Shown here: piece after piece, positions 9,929 through 20,000 of the stretch | Layout of the letters: each line of letters starts with the position of its first letter | Numbering within the stretch: position 1 is the first letter of the stretch | Assembly (NCBI GenBank): GCA_001606155.1 | Contig: LODT01000031.1 | Coordinates: 248,001-312,000 of the forward strand | DNA from: Tieghemostelium lacteum | Taxonomy: Eukaryota; Evosea; Eumycetozoa; Dictyosteliales; Raperosteliaceae | Direction of reading: 5' to 3' | Length of the DNA stretch: 64,000 bases | Position numbers and translations under genes: made by a program | Notes under the pieces: generated by a model | Database searches by the model: none | What the model saw: the letters and a program-made list of their open reading frames with translations, nothing else | Told to the model about the DNA's origin: nothing

Positions 9929-12199
9929 ATGTACTTTTCATCAGAGATTATTGTTGGAATAATTTTATTAGTTTCAACAGTAATAATTTTACTCAAAATG
10001 ATGGAAAATAACGGAGCTACACCACCTCAAGGACAAGATATCAAAGGCAGTTTTCATTTATTGCCAACTGGTATATTCACTCTAAAAGAGTATCAGACAC
10101 TACAGGTAATCATTGATACTTTGATATCAAATGACTTGTCTGAATATGAACAAACTGATATTCCCAGTAATCTAAGTGCTCACAAATTGACAGAGCTTAA
10201 AGAATACTACCATAGAACTGGAACAGATTTGGATTTAGCTTATCAATTTATGAAATTAATAATAATGACAAAGACTAGATCCCAAATATCAGATTTAAAA
10301 ACACTATTATCATTGTTTTCAACTAGTGGGTTCGGAGCTATTCTGACAGGTAGTATCACTAACTTTTGTTTTCTACCTTTGAAAACACGTCAAAAGATAT
10401 TATCTTCTATGAAATCCTCTAGTAATGGAACAAGAAGACAAGCATACAGAGCTATAGTGCCATTAGTATTTACATTGTTTGCAACAGTTATTACAACACA
10501 TTCAGAAACCAATCCAAATTGGGAGGCATTGGGTTATCAGAGACCCCCACCATTAGAGCAGATTCCAGGTGAAGAGAAACTATCATTTATCACTGTGAAC
10601 TCTGACAGATCATTTAGTACTGATGTTGTAGTTATTGGAAGTGGTGCAGGAGGTGGCGTTACAGCATCCCTCCTTGCAAAAGCAGGATATAAGGTACTTA
10701 TTCTAGAGAAAGGAGGTTATTTATCACCAAATAACATGACATGGAAGGAATCAGAGGCATTCCCACAACTCTATGAACAAGCAGGAACACTAACTTCCGA
10801 CGATCTATCAGTCAATATCTTGGCTGGTAGCTGTCTAGGAGGTGGAACAACCGTGAATTGGACAGCATCTGTTAGAACACCAGACCATATACTAGACGAA
10901 TGGAGAAAAGACTGTCCAAATACTTTTGCAAATGATAAATTCCAAGAGGCTTTAAATACAATTTCCGAGAGAATCAATGTAAATACTCAATATTCTACAC
11001 AATCAACTGCAAATCAACTTTTAAAAAAAGGATTGGATGATCTTCAATTGGAGAGCTCTGTAATAGCTAGAAATGTTAAGGATTGTGATACTACTCAATG
11101 TGGATTCTGTTCAATGGGATGCAGAACAAAATCTAAACAGTCAAGTACTGTAACCTATTTAGAAGATGCATGTGCAGATGGTGCTCAAATTATCACAAAT
11201 TGTTTTGTAGAAGAGATTACAAAGAGAATGGAACCCAGCAAAGGTTCAGATCCCCAACAACAAATGGAATGTGTTCATGGTGTAGTTGGAACTGTACAGG
11301 CACCTGATGGATCAGGTCGATATAGAATATTTGTAAAGGCTAATATCATAGTAGCATCAGCAGGTGCCATTCACACACCAGCTCTACTATTGAGATCACG
11401 TATAAAGAACAATAATATAGGTTCAAATTTTTATCTCCATCCTGTTTGTCCGGTTATTGGTATGTATGACCAACAAGTTGAAGTTTGGAAAGGTCCTCCA
11501 ATGACTGTAGTCTCAAAAGCACATATGAAGACTCCAACTAGTAACTATGGAACTATCTTGGAGGTACCTAATGCACATATTGGTCTATCACTAGCAGTTG
11601 CAAGTTGTCAATGGGCAGGATCATTTGATTTTAAAACATTAATTCAAAGTATTGATCGTTGGAATGTTTATATCCCAATTCTTCGTGATAGCACACCTGG
11701 AAAGATAAAATTAGATAAAGATCAAAGAACACCAAAAATCATTTATAAACTCTCAGAGAAGGATTGGAAGAATATGATGCCTGGAATTGAATCTTCTATA
11801 AGAGCACTACACAGTACCGGTGCAGTAAAGATTCTTTTACCATGTCCTGGGTTACCAGTATTCCAGAGTTCTCATGATGATATTAATCAGTATATTCAAA
11901 CTATAAAATCACTTAAATACAAACCTAATGGTTGCTCCATTGTCTCTGCTCATCAAATGGGATCCTGTAGAATGGGATCAAGTCGATCCAATTCAGTAGT
12001 AAATGAACAAGGTGAATCATGGGATCTCAAACGACTGTTTATATCTGATGGCTCAGTATTCCCATCAGCATTAGGTGTTAATCCGATGTTAACAATATAT
12101 GCAACTTCCTATATCATTGCAAAAAATATAATTTCACTGTATCCTCCTAGTAATATATCATTTGAATCCTCAACTTCAAATGCTACCACCACACAATAA
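9929..12199 (+). CDS. GMC-family long-chain alcohol oxidase (FAO-like)
   Basis: A 756-residue, intronless gene. An N-terminal hydrophobic segment (residues about 8-25) predicts membrane anchoring. The FAD-binding Rossmann motif follows DVVVIGSGAGGG at residues about 232-243 and continues ASLLAKAGYKVLILEKGG. The second GMC signature region contains AGSCLGGGTTVNWTASVRTP. Near residue 390 is the block CGFCSMGCRTKSKQS, typical of plant and yeast long-chain fatty alcohol oxidases rather than of choline or glucose oxidases. The C-terminal GMC domain has SAHQMGSCRMG and ISDGSVFPSALGVNPMLTIYA. FAO enzymes oxidise long-chain alcohols to aldehydes with O2, releasing H2O2, usually at peroxisomal or ER membranes. 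The family call is strong; substrate and location are inferred. Confidence 0.88.
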   Translation: MYFSSEIIVGIILLVSTVIILLKMMENNGATPPQGQDIKGSFHLLPTGIFTLKEYQTLQVIIDTLISNDLSEYEQTDIPSNLSAHKLTELKEYYHRTGTDLDLAYQFMKLIIMTKTRSQISDLKTLLSLFSTSGFGAILTGSITNFCFLPLKTRQKILSSMKSSSNGTRRQAYRAIVPLVFTLFATVITTHSETNPNWEALGYQRPPPLEQIPGEEKLSFITVNSDRSFSTDVVVIGSGAGGGVTASLLAKAGYKVLILEKGGYLSPNNMTWKESEAFPQLYEQAGTLTSDDLSVNILAGSCLGGGTTVNWTASVRTPDHILDEWRKDCPNTFANDKFQEALNTISERINVNTQYSTQSTANQLLKKGLDDLQLESSVIARNVKDCDTTQCGFCSMGCRTKSKQSSTVTYLEDACADGAQIITNCFVEEITKRMEPSKGSDPQQQMECVHGVVGTVQAPDGSGRYRIFVKANIIVASAGAIHTPALLLRSRIKNNNIGSNFYLHPVCPVIGMYDQQVEVWKGPPMTVVSKAHMKTPTSNYGTILEVPNAHIGLSLAVASCQWAGSFDFKTLIQSIDRWNVYIPILRDSTPGKIKLDKDQRTPKIIYKLSEKDWKNMMPGIESSIRALHSTGAVKILLPCPGLPVFQSSHDDINQYIQTIKSLKYKPNGCSIVSAHQMGSCRMGSSRSNSVVNEQGESWDLKRLFISDGSVFPSALGVNPMLTIYATSYIIAKNIISLYPPSNISFESSTSNATTTQ

Positions 12200-12527
12200 A
12201 TAATAAACAATAAGTTTTTACACATTGTAATATTATATTAAAAATGTATATTATTAAATAGTCAATTTTATTAGTTTTAACTCTCCTTTCTTTTATCAAT
12301 GGTTATTTTTTATTTTATTAACGTTTGGTTTCATTCATTATTATTAGTTTATTCAGTCTTTTAATATTTTATTTGACAGTTAGGTGTATGAATAATATTT
12401 AATATTTTCCATATTTAGATTTTTAAAATTTACTAATCACACACTATTGTTTTAACATTTATACACTTTTTTTTTTTTGTTTTAATTAATATTAGACAGT
12501 GTGTGGTTTACCACAAATTAAAAAAAA
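12200..12527. other. Intergenic, 3' of alcohol oxidase to protease start
   Basis: An AT-rich stretch of about 330 bases with T-runs close to the protease start (TTTTTTTTTTG near 12470-12480), a common dictyostelid promoter feature. Nothing else was recognised. Confidence 0.4.
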
Positions 12528-14399
12528 ATGAAGATATATATATTTAGTTGTTTAGTTTTAATATTGTTATTATTTATAAGTAACAATGAAGCTATAAATA
12601 AATTTACCAATCAGTTAACATACAATAGTAAAAATCCAAAAAGATCTCAATCAGAATTTCTGATAGAATCTTTAAAAGAAAAGGTTGAAAAGTTCAATAA
12701 TAATTACCACCATTTATCTGTAAAAAATCAATATTCATCTCCATCGAAATACATAAATTTCAATGTGTGGGTGTTTTTTAAAAATAAAAAAGAATCTATA
12801 GAGGAGTACAATGAAGATATAGATAAAATCATTTCAATTGACAGAGATTCTATATCACCAAGACAGCACTCAAAATGGTTAAATTCAGTATCTATATCCA
12901 TTCGAGTATATCCAAATGATAAAATCAATAATCTCCACTATATTGATCATTTTGAAAATATCATTCAAAATATCCAAAAGCATCCAAATGTAAAATCAGT
13001 TCAACAACTCTATTCCATACCATCACAGTATAAATTATCACCCTCCAAACCAACATCTTTCCAAAGGTCCAATGTAAAGAGGTCAAGTGAAGAAAAGCTG
13101 CCTGGTGATGAGTTGATTAACGGTATAGATTATGGAGGCTCTTATGAAAATCTAAAGAAGATAAGTGTATTAGATGCACATAAAGCTGGAATTACTGGTA
13201 AAGGTGTGAAGATATTGGTCATTGATACTGGGTTTCTAAAGAGTCATGAATCACTAGTGAAACTAAACCTGGTAGATGAATATGATTTTATAGATAATAC
13301 AACTAATACTCAATCCAATGATACTCACGATGAACAAAATGCACATGGAACATTTATATTGTCAACATTGGCTGCATATCAACCTGGCACTATGGTAGGC
13401 GTTGCCTATGACTCTGAATATCTATTAGCAAAGACAGAGATTGTAGCAGCTGAAGAGACATATGAAGAAGACTTGTTTATAGCAGCTGTGGAATGGGGCG
13501 CTTCTAAAGGAGTTAAGGTAATATCAGCATCATTAGGTTACTCTGATTTCTATAAATACTGGGAACTAGATGGAAGTTCACCAATATCAAAGTGTGTAGA
13601 TATAGCAACCTCCAAAGGTATTACCGTTGTGATTTCCAATGGAAACAATGGGAATAAAGGTATTAGTCCCCCTGCCGATTCACATACATCTATATCTGTA
13701 GGTGCATTAGATGGTGTTGGAGAAGCTGCTGATTTCTCATCTATGGGACCAACTTCAGATGGTCGATTGAAACCTGAAATCTCAGCACCTGGTGTACTTA
13801 ATTTTGTTGCCTCTGGAAACTCACCAACTGATTATTTATACGAATCTGGTACTTCTCTGTCTGCACCTTTGGTAGCCGGCGTTGTATCTTTGATTATACA
13901 AAAACATCCAGATTGGACACCACAACAGATTAAAGAAGCATTGGTATCAACAGCATCTAACCAAGGGTCACCTAATAACTATGTAGGGTTTGGAATGATT
14001 AATGCAATGGCAGCTATTCAGTATCAACCATCTTCACCCAAAAAGAGTGCAGTTTCATGTGAAAATTGTAACTATGAATCTGGTGGAATATGTCTGAATG
14101 GTAAATGTGTATGTTCGAATAATCAAACATCAACATGTTCTCTAAAAGGTCTTTGCGGATATCTTTGTAAAAACAATGGTGGTAAATGCAGTGAAAATAA
14201 TTGTTTTAAATGTATAGATCCAAAGGGAAATGATACTGAAGTTACTGTGAAATCAGTAAGTCAAACATGTCAGGATCTTCTATCTAGTGAACCTAATCAA
14301 ATAGACAATAGTTTTAATGATTCTTCAAAGATTCTAATTAATCTATTATCATTATACAATCTATTAAATATAATTTTAATTCTAATAATTATCATGTAA
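12528..14399 (+). CDS. Secreted subtilisin-like (S8) serine protease, probably membrane- or GPI-tethered
   Basis: A 623-residue pre-pro-protein. Signal peptide: MKIYIFSCLVLILLLFISNNEA. A propeptide-like region (about residues 65-170) precedes the S8 domain. The catalytic triad is visible: Asp233 in VIDTG, His273 in AHGTF, and Ser443 in GTSLSAP. The oxyanion Asn region reads VVISNGNNGNKG. After the protease domain there is a Cys-rich segment (about residues 510-570, starting CENCNYESGGICLNGKC) that resembles EGF-like or disulfide knots. The extreme C-terminus is a hydrophobic stretch (LINLLSLYNLLNIILILIIIM) with almost nothing after it, as in GPI-anchor signals. The enzyme should cleave proteins outside the cell or in the secretory path. 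Activity is inferred from the intact triad; its substrates are unknown. Confidence 0.88.
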   Translation: MKIYIFSCLVLILLLFISNNEAINKFTNQLTYNSKNPKRSQSEFLIESLKEKVEKFNNNYHHLSVKNQYSSPSKYINFNVWVFFKNKKESIEEYNEDIDKIISIDRDSISPRQHSKWLNSVSISIRVYPNDKINNLHYIDHFENIIQNIQKHPNVKSVQQLYSIPSQYKLSPSKPTSFQRSNVKRSSEEKLPGDELINGIDYGGSYENLKKISVLDAHKAGITGKGVKILVIDTGFLKSHESLVKLNLVDEYDFIDNTTNTQSNDTHDEQNAHGTFILSTLAAYQPGTMVGVAYDSEYLLAKTEIVAAEETYEEDLFIAAVEWGASKGVKVISASLGYSDFYKYWELDGSSPISKCVDIATSKGITVVISNGNNGNKGISPPADSHTSISVGALDGVGEAADFSSMGPTSDGRLKPEISAPGVLNFVASGNSPTDYLYESGTSLSAPLVAGVVSLIIQKHPDWTPQQIKEALVSTASNQGSPNNYVGFGMINAMAAIQYQPSSPKKSAVSCENCNYESGGICLNGKCVCSNNQTSTCSLKGLCGYLCKNNGGKCSENNCFKCIDPKGNDTEVTVKSVSQTCQDLLSSEPNQIDNSFNDSSKILINLLSLYNLLNIILILIIIM

Positions 14400-14518
14400 A
14401 ATCATAATAAACATGTAGAGATATAGAGACAGGATAAGAAAGATCCTTCTTTTTCTGCTTTAATTTAAATTAAAAAAAAATAAAAAAAATAAAGTGAACC
14501 CTTTGTTGCTTGTGAGTG

Positions 14519-14539
14519 TATATATATATATATATATAT
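14519..14539. repeat. (TA)n microsatellite
   Basis: Ten TA units in a row lie just 3' of the small membrane-protein gene, between it and the protease gene. This is simple-sequence repeat, likely length-variable. Confidence 0.9.
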
Positions 14540-14548
14540 CTATTGTAT

Positions 14549-15409
14549 TTAAAGTGAAAATATACCATGGTCATTTAAAAAGAATTCTCTAAATGTTTCT
14601 CTGCCATCCCTTGGCATTCTTTTATAAAAATGAAAGCAAAAGTAAACCATGTAACCTTCTAATCCACAAAACAACAGACTTATCAATACACCAAATCCAC
14701 CAAGATAGGAAACATGTGAAAACAGGAATGCCAATCTAAATATAATATCTACATTAAGGTAAAATATAAAAAATAAAAATAATCTTCTTTGAAGATAGTG
14801 TGCTGAATAGTATCCAACTGGACAAAACACCAGACCACCACTAAATATTAACCACCATCCTTGACTGAAATAAGACATTAATGAAAATACCTGGAGTATT
14901 TCAAACAATATATTAGTGTATTGTTTTTAAGGAGAAACAAAAGTATAGATTAATCCTCCTCTTACCATTAAAAGTAATGCTATTGCTTTTATAATTGTTG
15001 CTGTCTTTTTTAAATCTACAAAACGAGCATAATCTGAAGATGCTATAATTTCAGGTAGATACAGTGAATCTTGATCTTCAGGAGTATCAATGATACCTAT
15101 GGAAGTGTCTATATTGGTTTGTTCTTTATTAAATTGAGATTGTAACTCTGCTGCATAATCTTCATCTGTAATTATCGGTTGATTATCATTGTCATCAACT
15201 ATTCTATTATTTTGTTGTTGCAGATAGTTATTGTTGGCTGTAGTTGTTGTGGTTGTGGTTGTACTAGTTAAAGTTGGTGTATTGTTATTACTTTTTTTAA
15301 TATTTACAGTGGAGTTTAATGTTGGGCTATTAGTTAGATTCAGTTGTTTTGAGACACTTGATAATTGATTTACAAATTCTAAATCATCATCATTATCATT
15401 GATATTCAT
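14549..15409 (-). CDS. Multi-pass membrane protein of unknown function
   Basis: Two exons: 15409-14966 and 14890-14549, with a 75-nt intron (GTAAGA...CTCCAG, phase 0), giving about 261 residues. The N-terminal half is acidic and Asn/Thr-rich and has no membrane segment. The C-terminal half begins at YARFVDLKKTATIIKAIALL and contains about four hydrophobic segments, with GWWLIFSGGLVFCPVGYY and LGGFGVLISLLFCGLEGYMV among them. It ends with a short charged tail (KRMPRDGRETFREFF). The splice join fuses one hydrophobic helix across the intron (ALLLM|VFSLMSYFSQGWW), which supports the model. I do not recognise the family. A role in an internal membrane is plausible but unproven. Confidence 0.7.
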
Positions 15410-15676
15410 TTTCTAAAATATGTTTTTCTTGATTTCTCAATAATATTAATATCTATCAAAACAAACGTGAATTTTTAAATTAAATTTTTAAAAAAAAAAA
15501 CAAAAAAAATATATCTAGGTGTAACCAGTTATAGTCTCTCTGGGTATAAATAAAAAATATTTAAATATTTTTGATTATCTGATTATTGTGTTGACTTTAA
15601 TACAGGAGGGTTAGAAATGATTTAAAAAATTTTTTTGAAAATTTAATTTAATTTTCTAAAATTGACTTAATCCTTG

Positions 15677-16340
15677 ATGTCAACAGTCGCAATATCTACA
15701 CCAATACCCAAAGCTTGTATTATAGGTGACAGTGGTATTGGAAAAACTTCTATTACTTGTAAGTCTTCAGAAGGGGTGTTGTAAAGTACTGAAAATTAAT
15801 TCATTTATATTTAAATAACTATATAGTAAGATGGTTAGGAACATATAATGAGTATAATGAGTATATACCAACTTATTTAGATATTCAAAGTGTACATGTA
15901 TATACAAATGAGACTATATCTATATGTGATGTTTATCCAGGTGGTGAATATCATTGTAGATTGAGACCATTGTATTATAAAGATTGTCAATTATTTATCA
16001 TTTGTTTTTCAGTTGTTGATGTTCAATCAATGAAAAGTATTAAAGATTTGGTATGTTTGTGTAATTATAACATTATATAATTGAAATTAACTCAATTTTA
16101 TAATAGTGGATACCAGAAATCAAACATTATTGTAAAGGTGTACCTTATGTTATATGTGGTACTAAAATCGATCTTAGAGGTAGTAATGAGTATAAATATA
16201 TAGTGTCGGAAGAAGAAGGATATGAATTTGCAAAAAGCAATGGATCATTACAATATTTTGAATGTTCGTCCAAAACCACACAAAATATCGATACAATGTT
16301 AATACAAATTCATCAGATTTTAAAAAAAAAATCAGAGTAA
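15677..16340 (+). CDS. Atypical Rho/Rac-family small GTPase
   Basis: Three exons: 15677-15758, 15827-16050 and 16107-16340, with introns of 68 nt (GTAAGT...ATATAG) and 56 nt (GTATGT...AATAG), giving 179 residues. The P-loop is GDSGIGKTS (residues 17-25). Switch I keeps EYIPTYLD, aligning to EYIPTVFD of Rac. RLRPLYY, IICFSVVD and GTKIDL follow the Rac order, and ECSSKT is the G5 loop. Two features are odd. The switch II sequence DTAGQE is replaced by DVYPGGEY, with one extra residue. The protein also ends ILKKKSE with no C-terminal CaaX box, so it should not be prenylated. It may be a GTPase-defective, constitutively GTP-bound or pseudo-GTPase signalling protein. The intact P-loop and G4 suggest it still binds nucleotide. 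The family call is strong; its biochemistry is inferred. Confidence 0.88.
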
Positions 16341-17072
16341 TCCAGAGGAATCTATTTCAAATTCTAACAAAGCTCATTGCAATATACTGTAACTATACCT
16401 ATTATCATTATTTAGTTATTTTGTCGTTTTTCATTAAATTTAAATAATAAGAGTTATTGGGGGGAACATTGAATGTAATAGTAATTGATCATGTAAAACA
16501 GAGGATCTCTACCAATTCACCCATTATTCCCCACATGAGGTTCTTTCTCCTGAACATCTCAACATAAGTCATCATAACCAAATTACTTCCCGAAGGAACA
16601 TCGGTTAAACTATGTGCTTTAGCTGCTTTTGATATTTATCATGATGATTCAGTTGGCTTTCTTCAAATTTACAAAATTTGATACTAGTTTTTTCTAAGTG
16701 ATTCGTTTTTCATGTTTCTTTATGGTCAAAAAAAATATCTCAAAATTTGTTGTAAAATTAGTATTTCTCATTGGAAATATTTCTTGAAAAGTTGAAAATA
16801 ACTTTAAAAATTTTATTCATGGGCACCATTGAATCAAAAAATGATGGAGAGAATCTTGAGTAATCTTCATTTTCGAACTTGAGTTCCCAAAGAATCCAAA
16901 AAAAAAATAACCCTTTATAAATATAATCAATGAAACAAATAATCTAATGAGGAGTGATGCATTTTTCGTCACTTTTACAGATTTTTTTTTAAATTTTTTT
17001 TAATCACAAAACTATTAGAAAGCAACATTAAATAATCTATTTGATTCCTTGTTGAATCAAATTAAAAACAAG
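16341..17072. other. Intergenic with a coding-like island
   Basis: About 730 bases between the GTPase gene and the large receptor-like gene. Bases 16489-16635 are less AT-rich than their surroundings. On the minus strand they read as a 48-codon frame ending in TGA, with KAAKAHSLTDVPSGSNLV and then MMTYVEMFRRKNLMWGIMG. It has no clear start and may be a gene relic. The remainder (16700-17070) is A/T tracts leading to the next promoter. Confidence 0.35.
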
Positions 17073-20000
17073 ATGAAATTATATTTGGTTATAATTTTAT
17101 TACTATTTTTAATTAAAGGATATGAATCCATTACACAAGGTTAGTATTACATTTGAATTTCAAATCTTAAAAAAAAAACCCCACCACACAATCAACACAC
17201 AAGTTTTATAAATATATTTAAAAATGGAAATCTAACTTGAATACTTATTGTTGGATTATTCAGCTGGATATTATCAATTTAAGAGATATGAACAGACTAT
17301 ATTTCAGGTATCATTAATTCATCCATTTGAAAAATATATATTGTTAGCTACAACACCTGGTGTGATTGTAAAATTGTATCTCACCAATTCAACATCAACT
17401 TTTAATGCTAGAGAGCATGATGGGTTTAGTATGAATGATAATGATGATGATATGGTTGATGAGGAACTAAAGAAAATTCAAGAACAAATGATAGGAGGAT
17501 CAATGACATTGGAGAATATAGCTGTAAATCATAAATATTTGGGTAATATTATAAAGTACCCTTTAAATCCATCTTCACAATTCACTTCATTGGCATTCGA
17601 TGAAAACTATCTAAATGTATATTTGGTGACGACTTACAATGAGATATTACTCATTAATCTGTCAACTTTGGAGATTGTTCAGGCCACAAGTCAATATTCA
17701 CTAGACCCCACTTATGTAAATGAGGGTATTGGAAGAACATTTTATTGTGATGGTAGAATATTTGTATTCCAAGATTCAATAACTACCTATTTGACACAAT
17801 ATAATGCAGAGACTTTAGTTTTGGAAAATAGTTTTGCATATGTATCGGCACCTGAAAGATCATCTCTTTTAGACTGTCCCAATAGACTTGCATATGTATT
17901 TACATCTACATCTTCTGTTGGAAGATTGACTACAATCTATCAATTGTCACTTGACAATATCTCAGTTGCAATACATAACCAAACATACCCATACCTTAAC
18001 CATTATTGCACGTTTTTCTATAACCAAATACCAGATGTTATATACACTCTCTTTCAAATGACTGGTACTAGAGGTGGTGGTAATTTGGTTCTAATTAATG
18101 TAACCAATCTCTCGGTTATCAGTAATACACCTCTGTTTAATATAACCAATTCAGAGGGTTTAATGTACTGTGACCCAGATCAACAAATCCAATATGTAAC
18201 TGCATATTGTAGATTCCAAAAATCCATTGCATTTCAGTTTATTCCACCATCACCGACAGATACTAATCTCACAACAATTGCTACAGAGATATTTTGGGTA
18301 ACAGCCAATGGTGGTCAGATTATAAGTATAAGTCCGACTTCCAATCCGCATCTCCCTCCAAACCTATCCATTCTAATCTCATGTAGTTTTGATATGTTAA
18401 GTCTTTATATATCAACACAACCAGTTTGTTCATTTATATTCTTGAGTCCAAATATTGAAAACTCATCTTCTTCATCCTCTTCATTATCTTCTTCTTCTTC
18501 TTCATCATCGGATATGGAGCAACTGACTATAGTCGACCCACAGGTTCAGTACTCTTTGAATTTGGATTTATATTTTGCATTCTCAAGTCCACCATACAAT
18601 TTCATTTCCATGGTCTTTAAAAATACCACTTCTAAACTTTTTATATCATTTCAAACCACATATAAAGAAAGTACCTATATTGACATTCTGAAAATCTCAG
18701 ATCCAACGGACATGGGTGGAAGTCAAGTTAGTTCTGTAATCAGTTTTGTTTTAGGTCTAACACAACCTCTTCAGACATTCCAGATCTCTGAGAATACTGT
18801 ATACTTTTTCTACACTACCGTACTGCAAATTGTTCAATCGAACCCAATTCAACAACTATCCGTTGCAGTTATGACATTTAATGATATTTCACTGGAAGTC
18901 TATGTAGCACCAATATTAACTAGCATTCAAAACTATATATCTATAACCTATATATCCAATACCACTGAATATCATCCCACAACTCAACATGATATAACAG
19001 CATCACAAACCCCACAGTTTTTGGTATATACAACCTATGACGATACAGGTAAACAAGGGTTGAAGAGATTCACTATTGATGCCTATGGATTCTATATAGA
19101 AGAGACTCATAATACCCAAAAGCCATTGATATCAATGAACCAATTTGCCAATTTAATTATGCCCAATACAAGTTACTATTACAGTGCTCCAGATATCTAT
19201 ATATACAATTACTATAATCTATCACAGCCTGCTATATCTGTAGTTGTGAATTCAAGTTCTACTGAATTTCTTGGATCTTTTTATGACCAAGTAGATCAGT
19301 CTATGTTCATTCTGATGTTGGCTAATTCCTCTTCATCAGGTAGCAAACTATTTACTAAACAATACCAACAACCATCGAGACTAAAGAGTTTAACCACCAC
19401 TTATGTATTCCAATTATTTAAATTTGATTTGGCAACGAATCAAATTACAGCCAAATCTACACTGTTTTCATTGGAATTCACAAAAACCAATCAACCTCTT
19501 ACTTGCAGTGGTGCATTTAAGGATGAAACTTTAGGTTATTATTTCCTTGAAAACGGGTATGTTTTGACTATAAATACAACCGATGTATCGTTTTACAGTG
19601 CAAATTACATAGATTCTCAATATAACCTTCCTTCTGTTCAATACGATTGGACAAAGAACACAGCATACATTGTGGAATCCTATGGATACCTAGTAGAGTT
19701 TCTTGATTGTATGGCAGGTAGTTTTAGAAATTCAACATCTGGAGACTGTCAATATTGTCCAGAGGGTACATATAGTAGTAAAGTAGGTTCATCTGAGTGC
19801 ACACCTTGTTTTGCCGGTATGATTTCTAGTTACTATGGTCAGAGTAAATGTCTACCCTGTCTACCAGGTCAGTTTTCCAACATCTATCGTAATGCATGTA
19901 TAGAATGCAACGGTAACACTTATACAAGTTCTTATAACTCCACACTTTGCATTGAGTGTCCCACCAACTCCGTTCCAGTCCAAGACCATAGCCAGTGTAT

